NCBI RefSeq assembly: GCF_900112695.1
Contig: NZ_FOMT01000001.1
Span: forward strand, 62,001-126,000
Direction of reading: 5' to 3'
Length of the DNA: 64,000 nt
Origin: Paenibacillus catalpae
Lineage (GTDB): Bacteria; Bacillota; Bacilli; Paenibacillales; Paenibacillaceae
The notes beneath the pieces are model-generated. The model had not been told where the DNA came from, did not search any database, and saw only the letters and a list, made by a program, of their open reading frames with translations. The translations under genes were made by a program, and so were the position numbers. Position 1 is the stretch's first letter; the number at the start of each line of letters is the position of its first letter. Positions 1 to 7,763 of the stretch are shown here, in pieces.

Positions 1-1
1 A

Positions 2-532
2 GTTACATCGGTTCGTGTTCACATTGTCAAAAAATTCGACAATACCGGTGAGGATCTTGAGGATCTCATCTCGATTGGCACGATCGGATTGATTAAAGCG
101 ATCGAAAGTTTTCAGACGGGTAAGGGGACGAAGCTCGCCACATTCGCAGCACGTTGTATTGAGAATGAAATACTTATGCATTTAAGGTCACTGAAGAAGA
201 CGCGCAAGGACGTATCCTTGCATGACCCGATTGGCACGGATAAAGAGGGGAACGAAATAACGCTTATCGACATTCTTGGCACGGAGGCCGATGATGTCGT
301 GGACCGGGTGCAGCTGAAGATCGAGAAAAGCAAGATCTACCGTAATCTCGATATCCTCGTCGAGCGGGAGCAGGAAGTGATCCGCTGCCGCTTCGGCCTG
401 GATCATGGCGGAGATGAGCGGACGCAGAGGGAGATTGCCAAGGAGCTGGGCATTAGCCGGAGTTATGTGTCCAGGATTGAGAAGAGAGCTCTGATGAAGC
501 TGTATCATGAGTTTTATAAGGCGAAGAAGTAA
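2..532 (+). pseudogene. sigK: sigK 3' part, uninterrupted copy (sigma-K region 2 to C-terminus)
   Basis: The frame is open from base 2 to the TAA at 530-532. The protein matches the sporulation mother-cell sigma factor SigK from the [16 protein letters not shown] segment through region 2 ([20 protein letters not shown]), the [14 protein letters not shown] linker and the region 4 helix-turn-helix ([22 protein letters not shown]). The roughly 60 N-terminal residues are absent. The residues before HIVKK read VTSVRV, where SigK has a conserved LRLVA, so the frame does not simply continue a normal sigK gene at the left edge. No ATG with a Shine-Dalgarno site precedes it. Compared with the other copies it has D-to-V and G-to-C changes near [12 protein letters not shown]. 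It is most likely a displaced 3' end left by an insertion into sigK, but it could be the downstream half of a split sigK whose 5' half lies left of the window. Confidence 0.75.
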
Positions 533-564
533 ATTAATCTGTAGATCTTATCACTGGCAGCGAT

Positions 565-598
565 GATGTCAGGGGTTCGATCCCCCTTGGGTCCACCA
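565..598 (+). other. tRNA-like 3' end fragment (T arm, acceptor strand, CCA)
   Basis: This stretch has a perfect 5-bp T stem with a TTCGATC loop (AGGGG-TTCGATC-CCCCT), then a 7-base acceptor strand TGGGTCC and ACCA. The matching 5' acceptor strand (GGACCCA), D arm and anticodon arm are not found upstream, where sigK codons lie instead. It is therefore a 3' fragment, as left when an element integrates into a tRNA or tmRNA gene. It sits 33 bases after the sigK stop codon and is followed by a terminator. Confidence 0.65.
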
Positions 599-612
599 TA
601 ATAAAATCACTC

Positions 613-640
613 AAAACCCTTGTGTATCAAGGGTTTTTCT
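613..640 (+). terminator. Rho-independent terminator after the tRNA-like fragment
   Basis: The stem AACCCTT/AAGGGTT closes a short loop and is followed by a T run (TTTTTCTTT). It lies just after the CCA of the tRNA-like fragment, where a tRNA terminator would be expected. Confidence 0.6.
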
Positions 641-675
641 TTGAGGTAGCTTTTCAAATGACATCTTTGACTAAA

Positions 676-688
676 GAACGTGTGTTCG
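676..688 (+). promoter_or_regulatory. LexA (DinR) box
   Basis: GAAC-GTGT-GTTCG fits the Gram-positive LexA operator CGAAC-N4-GTTCG except for the first base. It lies 31 bases upstream of the YolD-like start. YolD genes are commonly SOS-associated in Bacilli next to Y-family polymerases, which are absent here. Confidence 0.6.
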
Positions 689-718
689 CATGTAAAAGCC
701 ATGAGGTGACTGACGGTT

Positions 719-895
719 ATGAACGCGAACAGTAAGAAACTTCATGGCAATGGTCGATGGGAATCATCCCGAATGATGCTTCCAGAGCACCGGGAGCAAT
801 TTATAGAGCTCATGCAACGGGAACGTATAAAAGGCAACTGGTCAAAAGCCATAGTCGCCTCCTGCGTCACGCGAGGAGCTGCAGCTGATGCATGA
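719..895 (+). pseudogene. YolD-like protein, truncated
   Basis: A 58-codon frame starts at ATG 719 behind the Shine-Dalgarno GAGGTGA (703-709). Its first 30 or so residues hold the YolD signature (KLHGNGRWESSRMMLPEH). YolD-like proteins of Bacilli are usually about 100 residues and carry an OB-like C-terminal half. Here the sequence after QRERIKGN no longer resembles the family and the frame stops at 893-895, overlapping the next frame. The gene is probably broken. A LexA box lies upstream, which fits the family's SOS link. Function is unknown. Confidence 0.55.
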
Positions 896-1206
896 TTTCG
901 TTTTGCTGCCGATGGCTTACGCAATAGCTAAGAAAAATCGCAGGCAGGTCGAAGAGAAGGCGCGATCGATGCGCGACCTCTTTACCAAGGCTACCGATAT
1001 CGTTTTTAGCCGTATGCATGAAGATATAGTCGAAATAAAACAATCGCTGAAGCGGGCGAATATCACGGTCATTGCCGGTGAACGTATTGATGGATAGCAA
1101 GCAATTCCTATGGCGCAGCCACAACGGAGCGTTTGCGATTACACTCGAGTATGCGAAAGATCACATCGGTAAGATGATCGGACGATATATAAATGGATTA
1201 TTCTAA
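873..1206 (+). pseudogene. Conserved Paenibacillus-type small protein, frameshifted
   Basis: The frame beginning EELQLMHDFVLLPMAYAI runs to a TAG at 1095-1097. A second frame opens at about 1090 (MDSKQFLWRSHNGAFAITLEYAK) and runs to the TAA at 1204-1206. From memory, the two halves together resemble a hypothetical protein often found beside YolD in Paenibacillus, with a helical N-terminal half and a C-terminal segment like W-R-x-H/G-x-x-x-x-F-x-x-x-W. I infer one gene split by a frameshift near 1085. No catalytic motif is visible, and the function is unknown. Confidence 0.45.
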
Positions 1207-1209
1207 ATA

Positions 1210-1246
1210 CAAATAAAGCTGTGCTCAAAGTAGCGCAGCTTTATTT
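1210..1246. terminator. Bidirectional hairpin terminator
   Basis: An 11-bp stem AAATAAAGCTG/CAGCTTTATTT, extended by TGC/GCG, separates the YolD-associated relic on the plus strand from the ligase relic on the minus strand. The A/T-rich arms supply a T run in both directions. Confidence 0.7.
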
Positions 1247-1247
1247 G

Positions 1248-1725
1248 TTAGAGGACAAATTCCACAAAACTAGGACTTCACATGAGCTCTTTTCTTGTCC
1301 AGCACTGAAATTTTACCAGGCACGAAAGCATTGGATCGAGATAGATCCAATGCTTATCCTTACCTGTCACCAGTTGCTCGTATATGCCCGAGAAAGCTTT
1401 TCGTGCTTCCGGCGGAACAAACTCGGTAAGCCCAACATACTTTTGATCTTTAATAAGATTCCAGCCGAAATCGCCTTTACGGATAGCAGCAATGGACACC
1501 GTCTCGTACAAATAGTTTCTTATTTTTAACCAATCCGAGGAGCGGAAGTCCATTCGATATTTGCTTTCGCTTCTTTTGGATACGATACCTTCCAAACCCA
1601 TGGCTTTGACTTGTGAGAATAGATTTTCCCCATCTTCATAACTTGGAACAACAGAAATGACATTACTTGGAGCGACTACGTCGTATAGCGCTCAAGTCTT
1701 TCGTAAAGCGGCTTATCCATTAGGG
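1248..1725 (-). pseudogene. ATP-dependent DNA ligase (LigD ligase-domain type), C-terminal remnant
   Basis: Reading leftwards, the segment DKPLYERLERY, then after a frameshift near 1682 VVAPSNVISVVPSYEDGENL, then the ligase motif MGLEGIVSKR and the adenylation-domain lysine motif SSDWLKIRNY, match the Bacilli ATP-dependent DNA ligase used in NHEJ (LigD ligase part). The OB-fold end (LDPMLSCLVKFQCWTRKEL) is followed by an in-frame TGA where an arginine codon is expected, and the normal C-terminus SPSFVEFVL continues to a TAA at 1248-1250. The N-terminal half with the nucleophilic lysine (EKxDG) is missing. Truncation, frameshift and nonsense mutation together make this a clear pseudogene. No Ku gene is visible. 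Confidence 0.75.
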
Positions 1726-1831
1726 GAATAATGGGCAAAAATAAAAAATTCGTTATGAAAACCCCAAAAGAATGCACCACTTATTTCTGGTCTCAAAAAC
1801 GGTGAATTATCACTTATGAAACTCTTATAGT

Positions 1832-1882
1832 GGGATTGAGAAAAAGGTGCTATAACATGAGTTTTATAAGGCGGAGAAGTGA
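1832..1882 (+). pseudogene. sigK tail scrap (last ~15 codons)
   Basis: GGATTGAGAAAAAGG followed by CATGAGTTTTATAAGGC and GGAGAAGTGA corresponds to the last sigK codons (RIEKR ... HEFYKAEK stop). A short internal deletion has removed the LMKLY codons. Similarity to the other copies ends at the stop codon. Upstream bases 1740-1831 show no sigK sequence. It marks the border between the phage-like patch and the esterase module. Confidence 0.7.
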
Positions 1883-1883
1883 A

Positions 1884-1919
1884 GAATGGCCGAGGGCCCT
1901 GTGAGCCGCTCGGCCATTC
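1884..1919. terminator. Strong hairpin after the sigK tail scrap
   Basis: An 11-bp perfect stem GAATGGCCGAG/CTCGGCCATTC begins 2 bases after the relic stop codon. It has no immediate T run on the plus strand, so its terminator activity is uncertain. It may be the original sigK terminator. Confidence 0.5.
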
Positions 1920-1999
1920 TGGTGAGCTAATTCTTTATTTTCTGTCAATAAAACCGGCCTGACAACGAATATGCCGGACTAGAAAACAATATCGGCTAC

Positions 2000-4078
2000 T
2001 TAGTTGCGAAAGAGATCCGGTAAAATATCGTAAATATACTGGTTCACCCAATTCCAAGCATGCGTACCGCCATCGGCAGCGATAAAGTAGAAGTTCCCTT
2101 TCTTCATATCCGATGAATAAACAAAGACATCGGTTAACTGCTTCATCGCGTCGATCTGAGGCTTCAAGTTCGGATACGCAATATCCTGGGTACCCGTGGC
2201 GCTGAAAATGTAGTAATCCTGCGGCTTATACCCGGATGCCCTTGCGACGTCGGCGATGTACTCCGCCGTTTCCTTTGGCTTGAGGCCGCCGCCTGTCTGC
2301 TCAAGGATCCAACTGTCGCCGCTTAACGGTATATAGTACTTGAAATAGTCCAGATCATGGATAAAGGTATACCACGTCGTGACCGAACCCATGGAGAACC
2401 CGCCGAATGCCCGATGCGCTCGGGATGCTTTCAAATCGTCCAAGCTTCCGGATTTAACATAGGTATTGTACTTGGTTTCCACCAATGGAACAACCGTATT
2501 CATCAGTTCCTCATGGAAGAGGGCGACATCATCCTTGCCGCCGTAAAACGTAGGTGTCACCACAATAAGCGGTTCAATGTCACCGTTTGCAATCATATTG
2601 TCCAGTATTTTCTTCAGTTCTTTGCTTTGGCCAGGCCCGCCGAAGATGAGATTCTCGTTCTCGCCCCCGCCATGCATCAAATAGAGGACATTGTAATGCT
2701 TATTTGGATTGGAAGCGTCATAACCGTACGGAAGATAAACATTAAGTTTCTTGTCGTCCGTACCACCGTCTAAGTTAGCTGCTTTGTATGATAAGTTTTC
2801 AATCGTCCCCGGATTGTCGCTTTCCATGCGATATTCGTCCGGAACCGGCTTGAAATATTTCTCGTTCGCCGCTTCTTCCGTCATTTCCAGCTTGCCGATC
2901 GCATCCTTGATGGCAGCATATTGTTTATCAAGTTGTTCCTGGGTTGCTTTTTGGTCTTTGAGAACATTTTCGGCGAAAGCATTGGCAATGGAATCCGTAA
3001 CGATACTTGCATTTTTATAAAGCTTGAGATCAAGCTTCAGCGTACTTTTGATCAAATTTATGAGATCGTAGGGGTTTCTACCGCTGACATCGCCCTTTGC
3101 CTTTCCGGTAAGCAAGACCTCGCCGAATTTCGTCGTATCGTTCCAGGCGCTGCCGGTCGAATCGAATACGTTGATGGTACCGACTCGCTCCGATTCTTTG
3201 GCGTCATTCACCTGCAATTCGATGCCAAGCACCTTTCCGTTTACAGGTATCCATTTTAAAGCGATTCTTGCTTCAATGATATATCCATCTTCCGTTTTTC
3301 TAGCAGCTGTGTAGAATCGCTCGGGCTTTCCGTTGTCCACGGACAGCGCATTTTCATAATTTACGCGAAGATGCAAATCGTCTGCGCCGTATTCCGGCGT
3401 TTTGTTATTGTTCTCGTCAAGAAATAACTCCACTGAATCTTGCATGTATGGTGTTCCTGATTGTACGGATAAGTTTTTATCTTTAACCACTGCAAGAATG
3501 TAAAGTGCGCGGTCATCCCATAATGCCTTAAACGTTGCGGATGTGTCGATATTGCTTGATACATATTTGGGTGAAACCGCTTGCGCTTTATTCCATACGG
3601 GATCCGTATTGCCATCTATTACTGGCGATCCGAAATTAGCAACCATTCTTCCGCTGGAATCAAATCCGTTCTTGTCGACAGGTACTTTTGCATTTTCCGG
3701 TGATGGGTGCACATGAGCCTCCTTGACATTGACTTTTACGGCGAGAAATTCCGTTTTATTATTAAGCGTTATTTTGCAGGTGATGGTCGCAGAGCCGGCT
3801 GAAGACGCTTTAACAAGTCCGTTCTGGTCCACCGCTGCTACTGATTTTTTGTCACTGCTCCAAGAATAACTCGCACTGGAAGGCTTGTTGACGATCTCCA
3901 ATTTATAGGATTCGCCAACTGAAAGTGCGATGGCGCCATTCTGTTTAAATGCAGGTTTGTCTTTGGCAGCAGCCGCAGAAACGCCAGGCCATGGACCGAG
4001 AAAACTTACAGATAACAAAGATACAATCGCTAAGATCATCATAATGGGTTGCAAAAACAGCTTCGTTCCCCTATACAA
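2000..4078 (-). CDS. Secreted esterase: Ig-like + CBM9-like + CE1 (feruloyl/acetylxylan esterase)
   Basis: I place the start at TTG 4078, behind AAAGGAGGAGATTAT, giving 692 residues with a signal peptide (hydrophobic MMILAIVSLLSVSFLGPWPGVSA, cut before AAAKDK). The frame extends upstream to 4237 without a ribosome site. Domains in order are a Big_2-like domain (residues about 45-120), a CBM9-like domain as in xylanases (IDGNTDPVWNKA, about 150-340), a helical linker, and a CE1/esterase-D alpha/beta hydrolase (about 430-690). The hydrolase has the HGGG oxyanion segment, nucleophile serine in GGFSMGS and a late GGTHAW histidine. It probably removes feruloyl or acetyl groups from xylan outside the cell. 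The MFS gene lies upstream on the same strand, and LacI-type operators at 4187 and 4277 suggest control by the LacI gene at 5731. Confidence 0.85.
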   Translation of the reverse strand: MYRGTKLFLQPIMMILAIVSLLSVSFLGPWPGVSAAAAKDKPAFKQNGAIALSVGESYKLEIVNKPSSASYSWSSDKKSVAAVDQNGLVKASSAGSATITCKITLNNKTEFLAVKVNVKEAHVHPSPENAKVPVDKNGFDSSGRMVANFGSPVIDGNTDPVWNKAQAVSPKYVSSNIDTSATFKALWDDRALYILAVVKDKNLSVQSGTPYMQDSVELFLDENNNKTPEYGADDLHLRVNYENALSVDNGKPERFYTAARKTEDGYIIEARIALKWIPVNGKVLGIELQVNDAKESERVGTINVFDSTGSAWNDTTKFGEVLLTGKAKGDVSGRNPYDLINLIKSTLKLDLKLYKNASIVTDSIANAFAENVLKDQKATQEQLDKQYAAIKDAIGKLEMTEEAANEKYFKPVPDEYRMESDNPGTIENLSYKAANLDGGTDDKKLNVYLPYGYDASNPNKHYNVLYLMHGGGENENLIFGGPGQSKELKKILDNMIANGDIEPLIVVTPTFYGGKDDVALFHEELMNTVVPLVETKYNTYVKSGSLDDLKASRAHRAFGGFSMGSVTTWYTFIHDLDYFKYYIPLSGDSWILEQTGGGLKPKETAEYIADVARASGYKPQDYYIFSATGTQDIAYPNLKPQIDAMKQLTDVFVYSSDMKKGNFYFIAADGGTHAWNWVNQYIYDILPDLFRN

Positions 4079-4186
4079 AATAATCTCCTCCTTTTTTCTA
4101 TTCGGAGTACGTGTTCGTGTTTCCTCTGCCGGGTCGCTCGTGCTGCCTCTCGAAATCCCGCATCGATCACACCCTTTCATGAAAAG

Positions 4187-4206
4187 TTGCATTTTCGTTT
4201 TAGCAT
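4187..4206. promoter_or_regulatory. LacI-type operator, site A
   Basis: TTGCATTTTCGTTTTAGCAT is centred on CG and close to the perfect palindrome TTGCTAAAACGTTTTAGCAA. It lies about 110 bases upstream of the esterase start. Two related sites are at 4277 and 5571, and a LacI regulator gene lies at 5731. Confidence 0.65.
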
Positions 4207-4276
4207 TTTTTAGCTTACGCGTGAATCTTAACGCCACTTGTACAAAAAGTCAATATTAAATCGGGAGTCGCGGGCG

Positions 4277-4296
4277 TTGCTAAAACGTTAAATCTA
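4277..4296. promoter_or_regulatory. LacI-type operator, site C
   Basis: TTGCTAAAACGTTAAATCTA has one perfect half-site (TTGCTAAAACGT) and a degenerate second half. It overlaps the stop codon of the MFS gene, 90 bases from site A, a spacing that would allow looping. Confidence 0.55.
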
Positions 4297-5538
4297 AATG
4301 CCAGCATTCGTCCGCTGTGAACTTTCCATGTAAGCGAACGCCGATAAAGCGAAAATCATGAGGAAGCCGGCAAGCAAGAAGATCCACCGCATCTCGAAGA
4401 AGTCGGACAAGAGCCCCCATCCCGCGGCTCCGGCGCCTATTCCGAAGTCCAGTGCGATATAGAATGTGGCGTTCGCCTTCCCGCGGTTTGCTTGATCCGT
4501 GTTCGTAATCGCCCTCGCATTGAGCTGAGGGATAAGACATCCGTTCGTGAAGCCGAACAAGACTGCCCAAATGATCAGTTCCCACAATGTGCTTGAAAAA
4601 CTGATTCCGGCGAGTGCAACCCCGAGAGCGAGGAGATTGACGGACATGACGAAGCGGGGACCCGTCCATGCGATCCAAGGTCCGACGATGAAGCGGGAAA
4701 GCGCCAGTGCAGCGGCTTGAACGACGAAAACCACGCCGATATGGCGGATGCCGTTGTCGATCGCGAATGACGGGAGGAATACCATGACCGTGCTGGTTGC
4801 CAAAGAAACGAACAGGACAACAACCGAAGGCGGGATGGCACGAATTTCTATGAGTTTATTCCAAGGTCCTGCCGCGTCCGGAGAATGCCGCTTTGAAGGG
4901 GGATGCGCGATGTCCGCCGCTAATTCCTTGCGATGCCTGTTCTTCTCGGATTCGATACGCATGCTGATCAGGAGGGCGATCAGGGAGACGATTCCGGTCA
5001 AGTAATAGAGTACGGCATAGTCGGAAACTTCCAATAGGTAAAGTGTGGCAGAAGGAGCAATCGCTACGGCCAACGTTCCGAAAAGTCCAAAATATGAAAT
5101 GCCCTGAGTCATCTTGTTTTCCGGCAAGACGTCAGAGACCATGGTGCTGGTCGCCGTCGAGCTTGCGGAGAAGGATATGCCGTGCATAATTCGCAGGAAG
5201 ATTAACGCAGGTATGAAGGCAACAAAACCGTATAACACAGTCGTGATCGTATAAACGACAACACCCCACAGAAGGATGGGCTTTCGCCCGTATGTATCGA
5301 GCATCATGCCGATAAGTGGTCTCGTCAGAAGCGCTGCCAACGTAAAGAAGGTCATGGACAGCCCGGCCAGCGCATTGCTGCCTCCCAGATAGAGGAAGAA
5401 CAGCGGCATAGACGTAATCTGAATTTGCGTACAGATTCGAAGCAGTGTTGTCACGATCGTCAGTTTGATAAAATCTGCCGTCCAAATTCTCGTATCCGTT
5501 AATGGTTCAGCGATTGCACGGACGGGTGGTGTTGTCAT
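4294..5538 (-). CDS. MFS transporter (12 TM)
   Basis: The start is ATG 5538. AGGAGG lies 7 bases before it, whereas the upstream in-frame ATG at 5544 is only one base from that motif. The product has 414 residues and about 12 hydrophobic segments. The MFS loop 2-3 motif appears as GMMLDTYGRKPIL (residues about 75-90), and a long charged central loop (SEKNRHRKELAADIAHPPSKRHSPDAAG region) separates the halves. The substrate cannot be read from sequence. The neighbours (secreted esterase downstream, LacI regulator divergent) suggest sugar or aromatic release products, or efflux of a product of the esterase. An operator lies between it and the LacI gene. Confidence 0.85.
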   Translation of the reverse strand: MTTPPVRAIAEPLTDTRIWTADFIKLTIVTTLLRICTQIQITSMPLFFLYLGGSNALAGLSMTFFTLAALLTRPLIGMMLDTYGRKPILLWGVVVYTITTVLYGFVAFIPALIFLRIMHGISFSASSTATSTMVSDVLPENKMTQGISYFGLFGTLAVAIAPSATLYLLEVSDYAVLYYLTGIVSLIALLISMRIESEKNRHRKELAADIAHPPSKRHSPDAAGPWNKLIEIRAIPPSVVVLFVSLATSTVMVFLPSFAIDNGIRHIGVVFVVQAAALALSRFIVGPWIAWTGPRFVMSVNLLALGVALAGISFSSTLWELIIWAVLFGFTNGCLIPQLNARAITNTDQANRGKANATFYIALDFGIGAGAAGWGLLSDFFEMRWIFLLAGFLMIFALSAFAYMESSQRTNAGI

Positions 5539-5570
5539 ACTCATACCTCCTGAGGGATATTAAAAAACAG

Positions 5571-5590
5571 TTGCAATTACGTTTTAGCAA
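5571..5590. promoter_or_regulatory. LacI-type operator, site B
   Basis: TTGCAATTACGTTTTAGCAA has perfect outer half-sites TTGC...GCAA around a central CG. It lies in the divergent gap, 33 bases upstream of the MFS start and 140 upstream of the LacI-family start, so it could control both. Confidence 0.7.
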
Positions 5591-5730
5591 TCTAGCCACT
5601 AAATCGTAAGGGGGATTAGGACTAAAGTCAATATAGAAGACAAAAATGAAGCAGACGGCCTAACGCGCTGCGATTGACATTCTTGGTACTTTTCCGTATT
5701 AATGGAGTATTACGAATGGGGAGTGGACGG

Positions 5731-6768
5731 ATGGGGATGTCTACGATTAAAGAAATCGCCGAGAAGACGAAGCTTTCCGTGGGAACGATTTCAATCGTGC
5801 TCAACGGTCGCGGCGACGAAATGCGCATCTCGAAAAAAACGCAACAGCGGATCATGGAGGCTGCGCAAGGAATCGGTTATATACCCAATATGTCGGCAAG
5901 ACGATTGAGACAATCCGGTGTTCGAAGTCTTCCAGTCATTGCCACGTTCTGGCCGTCCGACCTCTCTTCTGACTTGTTGGGGCGTTTTTTCACGGGAGCC
6001 CAAAGTTCGATTCTGGAGCAAGAGTATGCATTCGAGATGACAATCCAGCCTTTCAAGCGGAAGCATATCCATAGAATAAAGGAAATATGCGACAGTGGAA
6101 TGTACCATGGCGTGATTCTAACGGGCATTTCCGCAGAGGACCAACGTTATCTTGAAGACAATCCGCTAAGCATACCGACCGTGCTGTTTAATCGCAAGAG
6201 CAGCACCTATAGCTGCGTCCATGTCGATACTTACGAGATCGGCCGCAAATCGGCTGAGTTATTTGCGATGCGCGGGCACAAGAAGGTCGGCACGATTGTG
6301 CCTGACCATCTTGTGAGGTCGGAGAACAATTTGCGCTTCAAGGGATTCGTCGAGTCGTGCGCCAAATATGGACTCGAACTGGAGGAGCGGCATATTCAAG
6401 CTGCTCCGATGACGATGGAGGGCGGGAATGCGGCGGCCAGAAGGATCGTGGAGGGAGGCGGCGAATTGCCAACAGGCATGTTCTTCCCACTGGGAACCAT
6501 GGCTATTGCAGCCCTTCCCGTGTTCCATCGAGCAAATATTAAAATTCCTGACGAGATGGAGATTTTGACGTATGGCGACCATGATGCTGAGAAATACAGC
6601 GTTCCGTCCCTTTCGACGGTTAAGCTGCCAGTTGAAGAGATGGCAGCCGCATGTATCCGCTTGGCAATGGGACGGATTCTTGATCCCTCGACAAAGCCGA
6701 AAGCGATCGTGTTTGAGACACCGTTCATCTTCCGCGAATCTTGCGGGGGATTCGCCCAAGAGCTTTAA
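5731..6768 (+). CDS. LacI-family transcriptional regulator
   Basis: The N-terminal helix-turn-helix (MSTIKEIAEKTKLSVGTISI, then a diverged VLNGRGD in place of VSxVLN) and the hinge helix YIPNMSARRLRQ are typical of LacI/GalR. The ligand domain ends with the family-typical STVKLPVEEMAAACIRL. Length is 345 residues from ATG 5731, placed 7 bases after GGAG. ATG 5737 is the conventional LacI start, two codons on, and ATG 5716 is also possible. It is divergent from the MFS-esterase unit. Three 20-bp palindromic sites with a central CG (4187, 4277, 5571) are its likely operators. The effector is unknown, probably a plant cell-wall sugar or aromatic. Confidence 0.9.
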   Translation: MGMSTIKEIAEKTKLSVGTISIVLNGRGDEMRISKKTQQRIMEAAQGIGYIPNMSARRLRQSGVRSLPVIATFWPSDLSSDLLGRFFTGAQSSILEQEYAFEMTIQPFKRKHIHRIKEICDSGMYHGVILTGISAEDQRYLEDNPLSIPTVLFNRKSSTYSCVHVDTYEIGRKSAELFAMRGHKKVGTIVPDHLVRSENNLRFKGFVESCAKYGLELEERHIQAAPMTMEGGNAAARRIVEGGGELPTGMFFPLGTMAIAALPVFHRANIKIPDEMEILTYGDHDAEKYSVPSLSTVKLPVEEMAAACIRLAMGRILDPSTKPKAIVFETPFIFRESCGGFAQEL

Positions 6769-6806
6769 CGCAGATCATTGTTCGCTTCGTTTTTTTAATG
6801 GTACAA

Positions 6807-7000
6807 GAATGGCTAACCCAAGAAATTGGTCGACAACACGAGCGAAAACCTTGATAATTTAATCGGCATCGGAACTTTTAGCTTGATCAAAAGAAAACGA
6901 AAGCTTCCAGCCAAACAAAAGCACGAAACTGGCAACGTTCGCATCCCGTTGTAAAGAACTAGAACAAATGTTTTTATTACGATCTAAAGCCAAACGGCAG
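6807..7000 (+). pseudogene. Highly decayed sigK 3' fragment
   Basis: Conceptual translation across frames recovers VDNTSENLDNLIGIGTFSLIK (frame 1), then TKLATFASRCKELEQ and LLRSKAKRQK in another frame. These correspond to [35 protein letters not shown] and LRSLKKTRK of the intact copy. At DNA level CACGAAACTGGCAACGTTCG and CCCGTTGT line up with the other copies. Regions 3-4 are gone. This is the oldest-looking copy of the series and lies between the LacI module and the PadR/SASA module. Confidence 0.65.
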
Positions 7001-7022
7001 AAATTCCGTTTGGTTTTTTTAT
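6990..7022 (+). terminator. Rho-independent terminator
   Basis: The stem CCAAACGG/CCGTTTGG has an 8-base loop and is followed by seven Ts. It lies directly after the decayed sigK fragment. Bases 7023-7217 hold no gene I can support. Confidence 0.7.
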
Positions 7023-7217
7023 TGTTTACCGACACTAGTGATAAGGAGTTCCAAAAAAAGCGCATTTTAAACATGGGCGAGAAGATAAAGTTGAAGCATC
7101 CAATTGTTCAGTATTTTTATGAGCTACAGCTTAGTACATTATGGAAATATCTGGAATCTCCAAATTATACCATCATTAAAATAGTACTAACCAACAAACG
7201 GGGCCTTCGCAATATAA

Positions 7218-7763
7218 TCAGCCTATGGGGAGCTGCGCCTCTATTTCTGCTTTCAATTGTTCAAACCACTCTAAGTTAACTAAGTGATGTGAACGGGAAT
7301 TTTCGTTCATACGGCGGAAGTAATCGATTGTGCCGGGAAGTTCTTGTGTGTTGGATAGGTATTCATCAAGGAGGGCGATTCGGGTTTTAGTCTGGTCGAT
7401 TTGCGATTGGATCAGTTCCAGCAATTTGTTTTTGTCGTATTCATCGGCAAAGAGCAGCGTCCCATAAAATTGCAGGTTCACATATTCCGAGTTGGTGCCG
7501 TATTTGACCATTAATTTTTCGAATTCAGCCATTCCCGATCCGGTGATTTTAAAGTTCCGAATTTCACGCCCACTGGTTGAAGGTTTCAGCTGAATCTGTT
7601 CAATCCAACCTTTTTCTTCGAGTTGCTGCAGATTGTAATAAAACGAGCCTTTCGTGAAGTTTACAATGTATTTGTAATGGCGTTTTTCCATTAAGGCCAG
7701 TAATTCGTAGCCGTGAGCGCCGGGGTTTTGGATGAGCAAGCCAAGGATGAGTAAGGGGATCAA
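7218..7763 (-). CDS. PadR-family transcriptional regulator
   Basis: This 181-residue protein has the PadR N-terminal winged helix (LILGLLIQNPGAHGYELLALM, FTKGSFYYNLQQLEEKGWIE) and a helical C-terminal dimerisation part. The TTG start overlaps the stop of the upstream esterase gene (TTGA), with GAAGGTGATG as ribosome site, so the two are translationally coupled. Two identical-type palindromes upstream of the operon (8632 and 8658) are its likely autoregulatory operators, matching the usual PadR arrangement. The inducer is unknown. Confidence 0.88.
   Translation of the reverse strand: MIPLLILGLLIQNPGAHGYELLALMEKRHYKYIVNFTKGSFYYNLQQLEEKGWIEQIQLKPSTSGREIRNFKITGSGMAEFEKLMVKYGTNSEYVNLQFYGTLLFADEYDKNKLLELIQSQIDQTKTRIALLDEYLSNTQELPGTIDYFRRMNENSRSHHLVNLEWFEQLKAEIEAQLPIG

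Noticed and set aside
520..598. A complete tRNA gene ending at 598
   Set aside because: No 5' acceptor strand, D arm or anticodon arm can be folded; the bases upstream are sigK codons.
1221..1529. Plus-strand frame opposite the ligase remnant
   Set aside because: It is the antisense shadow of the ligase pseudogene and begins inside a terminator stem.
4079..4237. N-terminal extension of the secreted esterase to ATG 4237
   Set aside because: The added 53 residues are charged and would precede a normal signal peptide, while a strong ribosome site sits at TTG 4078; a LacI operator also lies in this stretch.
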